From positions 1 to 37,218 of the forward strand of contig JAGRGP010000086.1 in NCBI GenBank assembly GCA_020445415.1: 37,218 bases of DNA. Reading direction: 5' to 3'. This stretch comes from Gammaproteobacteria bacterium (lineage in GTDB: Bacteria; Pseudomonadota; Gammaproteobacteria; Chromatiales; Chromatiaceae). The notes below the pieces were generated by a model, which did no database searches, was not told where the DNA came from, and saw only the letters and a program-made list of their open reading frames with translations. Shown one piece after another: positions 16,544 through 24,629 of the stretch. Positions within the stretch are counted from its first letter, which is position 1. Every line of letters begins with the position of its first letter. Position numbers and translations under genes: made by a program.

Positions 16544-16945
16544 ATGTCATTATGCCCACCGGACGGTAGTCCGGAAGAACAGCATCTCACCGTCCGCGTA
16601 TTGGCAATGCCAGCGAATACCAATCCTTCCGGGGATATCTTTGGTGGTTGGCTCATGTCACAGGTGGATATCGCCGGTAGCATTCTCGCCGTGCAGATAG
16701 CCCAGGGAAGGGTTGCCACCGTCGCCGTTCATAATTTTCAGTTCATTCGACCGGTCATGGTTGGTGATCTTGTGAGTTGTTACGCGCAGATGGAGGCCCG
16801 GGGAAATACCTCGGCAAGGATTAAGGTAGATGTATATAGTGAACGGGAACGCGATCCCGAAACCGTTGCCCTGGTAGCGAGAGCGTCCATTACCTACGTT
16901 GCGGTCGACCAGCAATCCCGCCCCCGTCCCCTTCCGGAATCCTGA
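16544..16945 (+). CDS. yciA: YciA-type acyl-CoA thioesterase
   Basis: A 133-residue hot-dog thioesterase; E. coli YciA is almost the same length. It has the signature ANTNPSGDIFGGWLMSQVD, with Asp31 the probable catalytic acid, followed by the V-x-F/RPV-x-VGD pattern. It hydrolyses acyl-CoA to free acid and CoA. A frame beginning at the TTG overlapping the fadD stop would add 17 residues; the ATG at 16544 is preferred since it matches the family start and has AGAGG upstream. It ends 27 nt from the convergent quinone reductase gene. Confidence 0.9.
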   Translation: MSLCPPDGSPEEQHLTVRVLAMPANTNPSGDIFGGWLMSQVDIAGSILAVQIAQGRVATVAVHNFQFIRPVMVGDLVSCYAQMEARGNTSARIKVDVYSERERDPETVALVARASITYVAVDQQSRPRPLPES

Positions 16946-16972
16946 CCGGCAGTTCGCAATCCGCTCGGCTTT

Positions 16973-17947
16973 TTAGGGAATGAGTACCGTGGATCCAACG
17001 GTTTTCCGCGCCTCTAAATCGCGGTGCGCCTGGGCGGTATCTTTGAGCGCGTAGTGTTGCCCGATGTGGATCCTTACTTGACCGCTCTTCACCATATCGA
17101 TCAGGTCACCCGCGCAAGTTTCCAGTAATAAGCGGTTTCGGGTATAAGTGGCAAGGGTTGGCCGCTGCACATAGAGTGAGCCTTTCTGAGCCAGTACCCC
17201 GATGTTCAGGTTGGTAATCGCCCCCGAGGCACTCCCATAGCTGATCAGGGATCCGGTGGCCCTTAACGAGTCGAGAGATGCTTCCAATGTTGCTTGGCCT
17301 ACGGAATCGTAGGAAACGGCTACTCCCTCTCCATAGGTAATCTCCCTAACCCGTTTGGCGATATCTTCGTTGCGGTAATCAATTACATGATCGCAGCCGT
17401 TAGCTTTCGCGATAATTGCCTTGTCGCTTGAGCCGACGCAACCTATCACCTCCGCGCCGAGCAATTTGGCCCATTGGCAGAGGATAGAGCCAACACCCCC
17501 AGCGGCGGCCATAACCAATATTGTGTCGCCGGGCCGGACGGGATAGGAGCTTTTCAGGAGATAGCGGGCGGTCATCCCGCGCAACATCATCGCTGCCGCT
17601 GTTTGGTCATCGATTTGCTCGGGTAGCTGGATCAATCGCTCCGCATCGATAATTCGGAACTCGGAATAAGCTCCCAGGGCCATGGCGTAGGCGACCCGAT
17701 CGCCTTCGGAAACCGAAGTTACCTCAGGACCTACGGCAGCTACGATTCCGGCAGCTTCCACACCCAGCGTTTGTGGCAATTCTCCAACCGGGTAGAGACC
17801 CGTACGCTGATAGACATCGATAAAGTTGAGCCCGACGGCTGTCTGTTTTAACAGCACCTGCCCCTTGGCCGGCTTTCCAGGGTCGACCTTTTCCCACTTC
17901 AGCGCATCGGCTCCACCGGTTTGGTGGATACGAATCGAATGACTCAT
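16973..17947 (-). CDS. qorA: NADPH:quinone oxidoreductase, zeta-crystallin type
   Basis: A 324-residue medium-chain reductase without structural zinc ligands, close to E. coli QorA (327). The Rossmann motif AAAGGVGS lies near 155, and the catalytic domain begins with IRIHQTGGADALKWE. It reduces quinones with NADPH. The start is the ATG at 17947, preceded by a perfect GAGGAG ribosome site; the frame could extend 39 codons upstream into tatD, but that stretch is not conserved in character. It follows tatD by 25 nt and is probably co-transcribed with it. Confidence 0.9.
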   Translation of the reverse strand: MSHSIRIHQTGGADALKWEKVDPGKPAKGQVLLKQTAVGLNFIDVYQRTGLYPVGELPQTLGVEAAGIVAAVGPEVTSVSEGDRVAYAMALGAYSEFRIIDAERLIQLPEQIDDQTAAAMMLRGMTARYLLKSSYPVRPGDTILVMAAAGGVGSILCQWAKLLGAEVIGCVGSSDKAIIAKANGCDHVIDYRNEDIAKRVREITYGEGVAVSYDSVGQATLEASLDSLRATGSLISYGSASGAITNLNIGVLAQKGSLYVQRPTLATYTRNRLLLETCAGDLIDMVKSGQVRIHIGQHYALKDTAQAHRDLEARKTVGSTVLIP

Positions 17948-17972
17948 GACGTTAACTCCTCGAAAAAAGGTT

Positions 17973-18767
17973 TCATGATTGAGCCGCTGGCGATTCGGCA
18001 CGGGCAAACAGACGGAAAAAATTCTGTGTGGTGAATTCGGCAACCTCTTCAACACCAATCCCACGCAGCTGGGCGATGCATTCCGCCACCCTGACTAGAT
18101 ACTGCGGCAGATTTGGTTTTCCCCGGTGGGGAGCCGGGGCGAGATAAGGGGCATCGGTTTCAATGAGCAACCGATCTCTAGGAACCTTTTTTGCAACCTC
18201 CTTCAACTCGCCGGCGCTATTGAAAGTGACGATTCCGGAGAGCGAGATGTAGAACCCCATATCCAGGGCTGCCTGCGCCATTTCCCAATCTTCGGTGAAA
18301 CAGTGCATAACACCTCCAACCTGTTCGGCTTGCTCGGACCGCATGATTGCCAGTGTATCTTCCCGAGCCGCCCGGGTATGTATGATGAGGGGTCTTTCAC
18401 AGGCTCGTGCCGCTCTGATGTGACGTCGAAAACGATCACGTTGCCAATCTAAGTCGCCCTCACTTCGATAGTAGTCCAATCCGGTTTCCCCGATCGCCAC
18501 GTTTTTTGGATGTTCGGCGAGCAATTCCAATTCACCCGGCTCCGGTTCACGGCGGTTCTGATCGTTGGGATGCACACCCACTGATGTCGAAATCGAAGTA
18601 TAGGGTTCTACCAATTCAAGCATCGTGGAGTAAGATTCCAAATTAATGGATACGCATAACAAGTGCGCGATTCCGGCGGCCTCAACGGCGTCCATCAACC
18701 TGGCAAATTCTCCGGTAAAGGGGGTCAGATCCAAGCGATCCAGATGACAATGTGAATCTACTAACAT
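17973..18767 (-). CDS. TatD-family metal-dependent hydrolase/DNase
   Basis: A 264-residue TIM-barrel hydrolase. It shows the N-terminal metal-binding DSHCHLD, GETGLDYY, IIHTRAA, a central HCFT and the C-terminal IETDAPYLAP. Members are Mg-dependent 3'-5' exonucleases involved in DNA repair or quality control. The ATG at 18767 is used; an in-frame TTG four codons upstream is possible. In Pseudomonas this gene (PA2959) directly follows tmk-holB-pilZ; here it is about 1.9 kb away from pilZ because a plus-strand polymerase-like gene and a non-coding stretch lie in between. Confidence 0.92.
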   Translation of the reverse strand: MLVDSHCHLDRLDLTPFTGEFARLMDAVEAAGIAHLLCVSINLESYSTMLELVEPYTSISTSVGVHPNDQNRREPEPGELELLAEHPKNVAIGETGLDYYRSEGDLDWQRDRFRRHIRAARACERPLIIHTRAAREDTLAIMRSEQAEQVGGVMHCFTEDWEMAQAALDMGFYISLSGIVTFNSAGELKEVAKKVPRDRLLIETDAPYLAPAPHRGKPNLPQYLVRVAECIAQLRGIGVEEVAEFTTQNFFRLFARAESPAAQS

Positions 18768-19299
18768 ATAGGCGTCCAATGGTTGGCCTGCTCAATGGCA
18801 TCATACCGGATTCAGGTTCGCCAGGGTGATGCAATCATCAGCGGATTCCAAGGTTTGATCCGCTATCCAGGCAGTATAACAGCCGGCGAAATATCGTCAG
18901 CCAGGATTTCTTGAGGTGGTTCATGGCAATCCATCCCTAGCGGGTACCAAACAGAATCTCGTCATTATCTTGCTGGTGACAGAATCCGTAGCCCGGCCGA
19001 ACATACATCGCTTCAAAGGGTTGGTTAATGTGCTGAGATACATCGGTAGCGACAACCACAACGGCATATTTGGCCTTTGCACCGACTACCGGTATACGTC
19101 CAGAACGGGGGAACAAATCGGCGCGTAAATGTGCGAGGGATCGCAGAACGCCCAATGTACCGTGGTTGTCGAGGAAACACCAAGTGACAGTATAGTAGGA
19201 TATATCGTCATTGTATGACCGATAAAGGCGTACGGTACGCGCCCGTTTACATCGGTACAGCTAGTCCTCAGTATTCAAGAACGCACTAACTCCTGCACC
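18768..19299. other. 532-bp gap between tatD and the Wzy-like gene
   Basis: No confident gene is present. A minus-strand frame is open from 19260 to 18937 (107 codons after a TAG), with codon use that looks protein-like, but the only reasonable starts are a TTG at 19155 or a late ATG. Its end region (AKYAVVVVATDVSQH and further) has no family I recognise. It could be the 3' remnant of a gene broken when the Wzy-like gene arrived, or a small protein beginning at TTG 19155. Confidence 0.5.
18937..19155 (-). pseudogene. Possible gene remnant or small unknown protein
   Basis: A 72-codon frame from a TTG at 19155, open for a further 35 codons upstream without a start codon. The deduced peptide is mixed hydrophobic and polar, with no signal peptide and no recognised motif. 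No good ribosome site precedes the TTG. The overlapping plus-strand frame is no better supported. Given its place in a disrupted conserved gene order, a decayed fragment is more likely than a functional gene. Confidence 0.25.
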
Positions 19300-20655
19300 A
19301 TGATCATGAAACCGCTGCGTCAGTTAACTCGCTACTATTCTGGCCAGCAAACCGATCGATTCGTCAAGTCACCCCCCTTGGGAGCCCGCCGACTAGCGGT
19401 ATTAATCGTCATTACGGTTTTCTTTCTGAGTTTTTTGCCGTTTGAGTTCTTCAACCAGTTGTTCGAGAGTAGATACGCGAAACAGGGTATTTGGTTGATA
19501 TTGATATTCAGTTCCCTTTTGATCGCTATCCCGCAGGTCAGAGAAGCTGATTATTGGTCTCCTTCCCGGCAGTTGCTGTGGGCTTCTTATTGTTGTCTTG
19601 GAGGCTACGCGGCTGTTTATGCCATATTTTCACCACCGTTGTTAAACTATAATCAACTGATCGGCATGGCATTACTGGTGCCGGTTTTTTCCTTTTTGGG
19701 CTTGGCAGTGTCCCGGTGGAAGGCAACTGTGTTGTACGCCATCCTTGGAATGACGGCTATCTACGTGGCAATCGCGGTGATAGTCGCGGTTTCAGGAAAT
19801 GCTGAGACTGATTCGCATGGTTTCCGGCCGTTGATACCTTCTGCGCTGCTGGAGCTTAAACCTCACTACCAAAATGCCACTCAGCATATTGTGCTGTTTT
19901 CATTGTTAATCTGCTTTTGGCTGGTGAGATCTATTAGCCGAAAATGGCTCCAAGCACTCCTAATCCTGGCTGCTGCTGTGGCACTATTCATGGCGACGCA
20001 GTTTGGCGGCAGAGCCGCACTCATATCGGTGGTATTAGCGGCATTTTTCCAAGCTGGGATCCGAATTGTCCAGGCGCTGATGCAATTTCGCACGGCACGG
20101 GAAAGACTCCCCGCTATTACTCGGCCGTTGGTCGGGGCGCTGTTATTCACGGTGGTGGTCGTAGCCCCTCTTGTGGTTACAGACTCCCCGGCCCTGTTTC
20201 GGTTATCGGTTGCCTATAACAGCATGAGTTCCGACCTGGGGGCAGGTGAATTTACCGAAGCCACAGACCCCACCTACCGTAAACGGCTGTTCACTTTGGC
20301 GATCCAAGAATGGTTGCAAAATACCAGGACAGTAGTAATTGGCAATGGACCACAAACATTTAATGACGCCTTTGACGGCCAGCCTGGTGAGTGGTATTAC
20401 CCCCACAATCTATTTCTGGAAGCATTGGCTGAATACGGTTTGCTCGGCCTATCGCTCATAATCATACCCATCCTCGTCCTGGCTTGGGCAGTTTTTAAGG
20501 CCTTGAAATACTCGACCGAACTCAAGGTAGACCAGCTGGCAATGTTAACCACCACGGCATTTTATTATTCAATTGCCATGGTAACCGGTGGACTCCATTC
20601 GATGTGGGTTCTGGTATTTCTAACCGCGGCTGCCTTGCCGAGTAACAGTCGATAG
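19300..20655 (+). CDS. O-antigen ligase/polymerase (Wzy_C)-like membrane protein
   Basis: A 451-residue polytopic membrane protein with roughly ten to twelve hydrophobic segments and a periplasmic loop near residues 300-370. The family signature YYPHNLFLEALAEYGLLGL occurs near 366-384, typical of WaaL/Wzy and related O-antigen ligases. Such proteins transfer or polymerise undecaprenyl-linked glycans at the periplasmic face; some glycosylate pilins. ATGs at 19300 and 19306 are both usable; no clear ribosome site is seen. It is on the opposite strand to all neighbours and separates tatD from pilZ, with 21 nt to the convergent pilZ. No sugar-transfer genes lie near it. Its substrate is unknown. 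Confidence 0.85.
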   Translation: MIMKPLRQLTRYYSGQQTDRFVKSPPLGARRLAVLIVITVFFLSFLPFEFFNQLFESRYAKQGIWLILIFSSLLIAIPQVREADYWSPSRQLLWASYCCLGGYAAVYAIFSPPLLNYNQLIGMALLVPVFSFLGLAVSRWKATVLYAILGMTAIYVAIAVIVAVSGNAETDSHGFRPLIPSALLELKPHYQNATQHIVLFSLLICFWLVRSISRKWLQALLILAAAVALFMATQFGGRAALISVVLAAFFQAGIRIVQALMQFRTARERLPAITRPLVGALLFTVVVVAPLVVTDSPALFRLSVAYNSMSSDLGAGEFTEATDPTYRKRLFTLAIQEWLQNTRTVVIGNGPQTFNDAFDGQPGEWYYPHNLFLEALAEYGLLGLSLIIIPILVLAWAVFKALKYSTELKVDQLAMLTTTAFYYSIAMVTGGLHSMWVLVFLTAAALPSNSR

Positions 20656-20676
20656 TTCCTATTGTCTTTACAGACG

Positions 20677-21036
20677 CTACATCGTGTGAGTTGGTCTTTC
20701 TGCCTTTAGCGCACCGGCCAGGTAGGTTTCGATCTTGTTGCGCGCCATGCCATCATCCTGTTCACTAAACTGAACACCAATGCCAGTCGCCCGGTTTCCC
20801 TCGGCTCCCAGAGGGGTAATCCAAATTATTTTACCCGCCACGGGGATCCGTTCCGTCTCATCCATCAGCGTCAGCAGCATGAACACCTCGTCACCGAGCT
20901 GGTATCGCTTGTTCGTTGGAATAAACAGGCCGCCGTTTTTTACGAACTGCATGTAAGCGGCATAGAGTGCGTTGGTATCTTTAATCGTCAACGAGAGAAT
21001 GCCCTGTCTGGCGGGAGGGATTCTAGAAGCAGTCAT
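20677..21036 (-). CDS. pilZ: PilZ-domain protein, type IV pilus PilZ-like
   Basis: A 119-residue PilZ protein, matching the length of Pseudomonas PilZ (118). It lacks the N-terminal RxxxR c-di-GMP-binding motif, as the type IV pilus PilZ does, and has the core GGLFIPT...GDEVF and the GIGVQF end. In Pseudomonas this protein is needed for type IV pilus assembly. The ATG at 21036 overlaps the holB stop in an ATGA arrangement. Holding the conserved tmk-holB-pilZ order strongly supports the assignment. Confidence 0.92.
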   Translation of the reverse strand: MTASRIPPARQGILSLTIKDTNALYAAYMQFVKNGGLFIPTNKRYQLGDEVFMLLTLMDETERIPVAGKIIWITPLGAEGNRATGIGVQFSEQDDGMARNKIETYLAGALKAERPTHTM

Positions 21037-22052
21037 GCATGTGTCTCCGTATTTGATTCACCGCTGGCCTCGAGCGATAGCAGCAGCTCCTCCATCATCA
21101 TCTGTTGATTGAGCCGGGCACCTGCCCTTATTCCTTGTGCCGCCTGATAGGCGCCATCCAATAACCGGAAAAGGTGTCTGGACTCGATAGTTTCCGCGAT
21201 ACGATGCAGGCGACCACGCTGGTCCGGGTTCAGGATACCCTGATAGTTGGGATCCGCCTGTAATCGCAGGCAATCAATGAGCCATCCTGTATACCATCCG
21301 ATCACCTGGGCGGCATCCAGTTTTCCCCACTCGGAGGCTACAACCACCGGATTCAGTTCATTATTCAAGATAGCGGCAAACTGTTCAAATAACTTTATTC
21401 TTACTTCCAATACATCGGAAGACGACAATGAGAGTGCCAACAGCGGTGCGCCGCACGCAAAATCGAGTAGCAGCTGAGGGTTACAGTCTCCCATTATTTG
21501 CTGGGTAAGCCAATTCACCGCCAAGGTGCGCTCAGGCATCTTCATCTTCAGGTGCTGGCAACGGCTGCGAACTGTTGCCGGAAGCCTTACAGGCGCGGAG
21601 GTGATCAGCAGGATCAATGTCCGATCTACCGGCTCCTCCAATGTCTTTAATAAGCTGTTGGCCGCTGAGCGATTCATGGCATCCGCGGGCTCGACGAGCA
21701 CGACCTTGAATCCACCGCCTTGGGCAGTAAGCACCACCTTGTTGGTGTAGTCGCGTATTGCGCCAATCTTGATTACTTTTCCCGGCTCTTCGGGTTCAAT
21801 TACCTGGAAATCGGGATGGGTGCCAGCATTGAACAAGTGGCAGTCCCGACAAACTCCGCACGGTTCACCGCTCGCCTGGGGCGAATGGCACAGTAATGAC
21901 CCGGCGAGAACCTCGGCAAAACACCGTTTTCCCAGCCCTTTAGCACCTGTCAGTAGAAGTGCATGGGGTAGCCGATCCAACCGCCGGGAGGTCTGGATCC
22001 GTTCCCAGATTTCGGAATGCCAGGGTAGCAATTGGGATCCGCGCAACGGCAT
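21033..22052 (-). CDS. holB: DNA polymerase III delta' subunit
   Basis: A 339-residue clamp-loader subunit. It has the degenerate P-loop GAKGLGKR near 36-43, with Arg where ATP-binding members have Ser/Thr, as expected for delta', and a four-Cys zinc module (55, 65, 68, 71). EEPVDRTLILL and SRCQHL follow in the AAA+ core. It helps load the beta clamp during replication. It starts 6 nt after tmk and overlaps pilZ by 4 nt, so these three are translationally coupled. Confidence 0.95.
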   Translation of the reverse strand: MPLRGSQLLPWHSEIWERIQTSRRLDRLPHALLLTGAKGLGKRCFAEVLAGSLLCHSPQASGEPCGVCRDCHLFNAGTHPDFQVIEPEEPGKVIKIGAIRDYTNKVVLTAQGGGFKVVLVEPADAMNRSAANSLLKTLEEPVDRTLILLITSAPVRLPATVRSRCQHLKMKMPERTLAVNWLTQQIMGDCNPQLLLDFACGAPLLALSLSSSDVLEVRIKLFEQFAAILNNELNPVVVASEWGKLDAAQVIGWYTGWLIDCLRLQADPNYQGILNPDQRGRLHRIAETIESRHLFRLLDGAYQAAQGIRAGARLNQQMMMEELLLSLEASGESNTETHA

Positions 22053-22058
22053 GATTTG

Positions 22059-22688
22059 CTAGCTGGCTACCAAGTTCATGATGATCTGCCTAATCTGTTG
22101 CTCCACTTCAGCCCGAGGACGGGAGGAGTCAACGATTTTGACTCTATCAGGATCTTCGCGAGCAATCCGCCAATAGGCCGATCTAACACGCTCAAAGAAG
22201 GCTTGGGATTCTGTTTCGAAGCGGTCGGGTTGAGAACGTCGAGCGGCCCGTCGCAACCCAAGAGTGACAGGCAAGTCTAGGAGCAGAGTAAGGTCCGGTC
22301 CGAAATCACCCATAACCCACTGGTGCAGCTCACGGATGTGGTCGTAATCAATACCCCTTCCTCCCCCTTGGTAGGCGAAGGATGCATCGGCGAATCGGTC
22401 ACACAAGACCCAGTCGCCACGGGCCAGCGCCGGCTGGATAATACGCTCGATGTGTTCCGCCCGGGCGGCATACATCAGCAAGAGTTCGCTAGTGGAGGTA
22501 ATGCCTTCATCACGGTGACTCAAGAGCAACCCCCTCACCTCCTCACCAAGTGCCGTACCACCTGGCTCTCTGGTACGCACCAATCGAACTCCAAGATTTT
22601 CGAGCAGTTGCTCAATATACCTAAGGCTGGTGCTCTTCCCCGCCCCTTCCACTCCTTCTAGCGTGATGAATTTGCCAGCTTGTTGCAT
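22059..22688 (-). CDS. tmk: Thymidylate kinase
   Basis: A 209-residue dTMP kinase with the P-loop EGVEGAGKST at 11-20, the TREPGGT motif, DRFADASFAYQGGGRG, and a lid region rich in Arg (GLRRAARRS). It phosphorylates dTMP to dTDP with ATP. Length matches the family. It begins 17 nt after mltG and is followed 6 nt later by holB. Confidence 0.96.
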   Translation of the reverse strand: MQQAGKFITLEGVEGAGKSTSLRYIEQLLENLGVRLVRTREPGGTALGEEVRGLLLSHRDEGITSTSELLLMYAARAEHIERIIQPALARGDWVLCDRFADASFAYQGGGRGIDYDHIRELHQWVMGDFGPDLTLLLDLPVTLGLRRAARRSQPDRFETESQAFFERVRSAYWRIAREDPDRVKIVDSSRPRAEVEQQIRQIIMNLVAS

Positions 22689-22705
22689 GCAGTAACCGTA
22701 GGTTT

Positions 22706-23713
22706 CTACCTTTTGAGTTGATATTTTCGCACTGCTCGGTTGTGCTCGGCCAAGGTGTCCGAAAAATGATGACTGCCATCCCCTTTGGCGACAAAATAAA
22801 GATTTTTGGTCTTAGCAGGATGGACGACAGCATCCAATGCATCCAAGCCGGGCATGGCAATCGGTGTCGGAGGTAATCCGGCATGAACGTAGGTATTGTA
22901 GGGGGTATCCTGCCTTAGATCGCTGCGGCGGATATTGCCGTCGAACGACGGACCAATACCGTAGATGACAGTAGGATCAGTTTGTAATTTCATGCCTTTC
23001 CGTAGGCGGTGAATAAAAACACCGGCAATCTGAGGGCGCTCGCTGGCCAGTGCGGTCTCTTTTTCCACGATGGAAGCCAGGATAAGCGCCTCGTAAGCTG
23101 ATGATAAGGGCAGATCCTGATCACGCTCGCTCCATTTCCGATTCAGCGCTCTTGCCATCGACTCATAGGCTCGTTGTAAGAATGCAACATCTGTCGTTCC
23201 CTTGGGGAAGTGGTATGTATCGGGCAAGAAGCGTCCTTCGGGATGCTCACCGCCATGACCCAGCCGCTCCATGAGCTGTCCCGCAGATAACTCTAACAGG
23301 GTATGCCGCAGATCCTGGCTACTGTGAACGGCTTCGATTACCTGGTGGATGTTCCAGCCTTCGATCAACGTCAGGGAATAACTCGTCACCTTCCCCGAAA
23401 TTAGCAGGCTGAGCAGCTCTCTTGGCTTGGTACCGGCCTTGATCCGGTATTCGCCGGCCTTCAGTTGTTGGGCCATTCCCTCCCACCGGGCCAGCAGGCG
23501 GAGGTAAAGCGGATTTTCCAGATATCCCCGCTTATTCAGTTCTGCCGCCAGCATACGTGTAGACATGCCCGGTTTAAGTTCGAACAATACTCCTTCCTCA
23601 GGTAACTGTAAGGGGGTCTGGAGAAACTGCTTGAACTCGAGCATGGCCCAACCCACACTCAGGCTGGCGAGAATAATCAGAAACCCCAGTATTTTGTGCA
23701 GTACGCGCTTCAT
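22706..23713 (-). CDS. mltG: Endolytic murein transglycosylase MltG
   Basis: A 335-residue protein with one N-terminal membrane helix (about 8-24), a LysM-like subdomain (ELKPGMSTRML), and the YceG catalytic domain with Glu217 in LASIVEKETA, matching the E. coli catalytic Glu. It cleaves nascent peptidoglycan strands near the inner membrane and helps set glycan length. The motif KLQTDPTVIYG and the C-terminal KTKNLYFVAKGDGSHHFS are typical. It lies 13 nt after pabC and 17 nt before tmk. Confidence 0.95.
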   Translation of the reverse strand: MKRVLHKILGFLIILASLSVGWAMLEFKQFLQTPLQLPEEGVLFELKPGMSTRMLAAELNKRGYLENPLYLRLLARWEGMAQQLKAGEYRIKAGTKPRELLSLLISGKVTSYSLTLIEGWNIHQVIEAVHSSQDLRHTLLELSAGQLMERLGHGGEHPEGRFLPDTYHFPKGTTDVAFLQRAYESMARALNRKWSERDQDLPLSSAYEALILASIVEKETALASERPQIAGVFIHRLRKGMKLQTDPTVIYGIGPSFDGNIRRSDLRQDTPYNTYVHAGLPPTPIAMPGLDALDAVVHPAKTKNLYFVAKGDGSHHFSDTLAEHNRAVRKYQLKR

Positions 23714-23726
23714 ATGATTGGAGATG

Positions 23727-24569
23727 TCAGTCGAAGCGGAATCCCCGGTCCATTACCGCTGTCACCAAGGGAGAAGGAACTACCGCAGGATTATAGGCTA
23801 CTCCCATGAATTCGCGTACCGGCCAAATGCCGATCAAAGAGTTGGATAGAAACATGCCGTCGGCTTGGCGGATGTCATCAAGTGTCAGGTCCTCCTGAGT
23901 GGTTGAGATACCCAGGGATTCCCCAATCTCCATGATCAGTTCCCGCATGACCCCGGCAATGCCGCACCGAGACAAATCCGGCGTTCGTAATCCGCCACCT
24001 GCAACCAGAAAGAGATTGCTCATGGTGCCTTCAATTACCCGCCCCGCAGTATCCCGCACGACTCCCTCCAGGAACTCTGGACTGTCCCACTCGCTTCTCG
24101 CCAATACCTGCTCCAAGCGGTTCAACGTTTTCAGGCCAGCTAGCGATGGGGTTGCTCCAAGTCTGGTTTCACACAACCGCACTCTCACACCTTGGGATAA
24201 CAGATCTGATGGGTATTCCGGCCAGGCGGAGAACTGAATGATTCTCGTCGCTTCCACGTTTGCCGGCGGCAGATAGCCCCTTCCGCCAGCACCCCGGGTT
24301 ATGATTAGCTTGAGCACGCCACGGCTGGACCTCGCGATGGCCTTCAGACCCTCCTCAATCAATTGCTCTGGATTGGGTTCCGGGATCCCCAGTCGATTAC
24401 AGCCCCGGAGCAGTCGTTTCATGTGCCGTGCCCAGAGACAGGGTCTGCCCTCGACGACCGCAAGGGTCTCAAAGAGACCATCGCCATAGTGCAAGCCACG
24501 ATCACCCACCGAAACCGTCGGCTCGAATTTGCCGTTGACAAGAACAACCATTCCGGGATAACGATGCAT
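23727..24569 (-). CDS. pabC: Aminodeoxychorismate lyase
   Basis: A 280-residue fold-type IV PLP enzyme. It has the opening VSVGDRGLHYGDGLFET, the PLP-binding Lys147 in GLKTLNRLEQVLA, and the SNLFLV motif. It splits 4-amino-4-deoxychorismate to pyruvate and 4-aminobenzoate for folate synthesis. The ATG at 24569 is one nucleotide from the U-tract end of the fabF terminator, leaving no room for a ribosome site outside the hairpin; a second ATG at 24551 is therefore a reasonable alternative start. It then leads the mltG-tmk-holB-pilZ run. Confidence 0.93.
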   Translation of the reverse strand: MHRYPGMVVLVNGKFEPTVSVGDRGLHYGDGLFETLAVVEGRPCLWARHMKRLLRGCNRLGIPEPNPEQLIEEGLKAIARSSRGVLKLIITRGAGGRGYLPPANVEATRIIQFSAWPEYPSDLLSQGVRVRLCETRLGATPSLAGLKTLNRLEQVLARSEWDSPEFLEGVVRDTAGRVIEGTMSNLFLVAGGGLRTPDLSRCGIAGVMRELIMEIGESLGISTTQEDLTLDDIRQADGMFLSNSLIGIWPVREFMGVAYNPAVVPSPLVTAVMDRGFRFD

Positions 24570-24570
24570 T

Positions 24571-24604
24571 CAAATAAAAAATCGGGGCACGACTCGCCCC
24601 GATT
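24571..24604 (-). terminator. Rho-independent terminator after fabF
   Basis: On the minus strand, AATCGGGGC and GCCCCGATT (9 bp) form a stem around a 7-nt loop, followed by TTTTTATTT. It is a textbook intrinsic terminator for the fabF end of the fatty-acid operon. Its U-tract finishes next to the pabC start codon, so it also separates, or attenuates, transcription into pabC-mltG-tmk-holB-pilZ. Confidence 0.92.
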
Positions 24605-24629
24605 CTTGCATTGCTAGCACTGAGCCGAG

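Noticed and set aside
16940..16980. Possible terminator between yciA and qorA (CTCGG followed by TTTTT)
   Set aside because: The putative stem is only about three base pairs with a long loop, so it is too weak to call.
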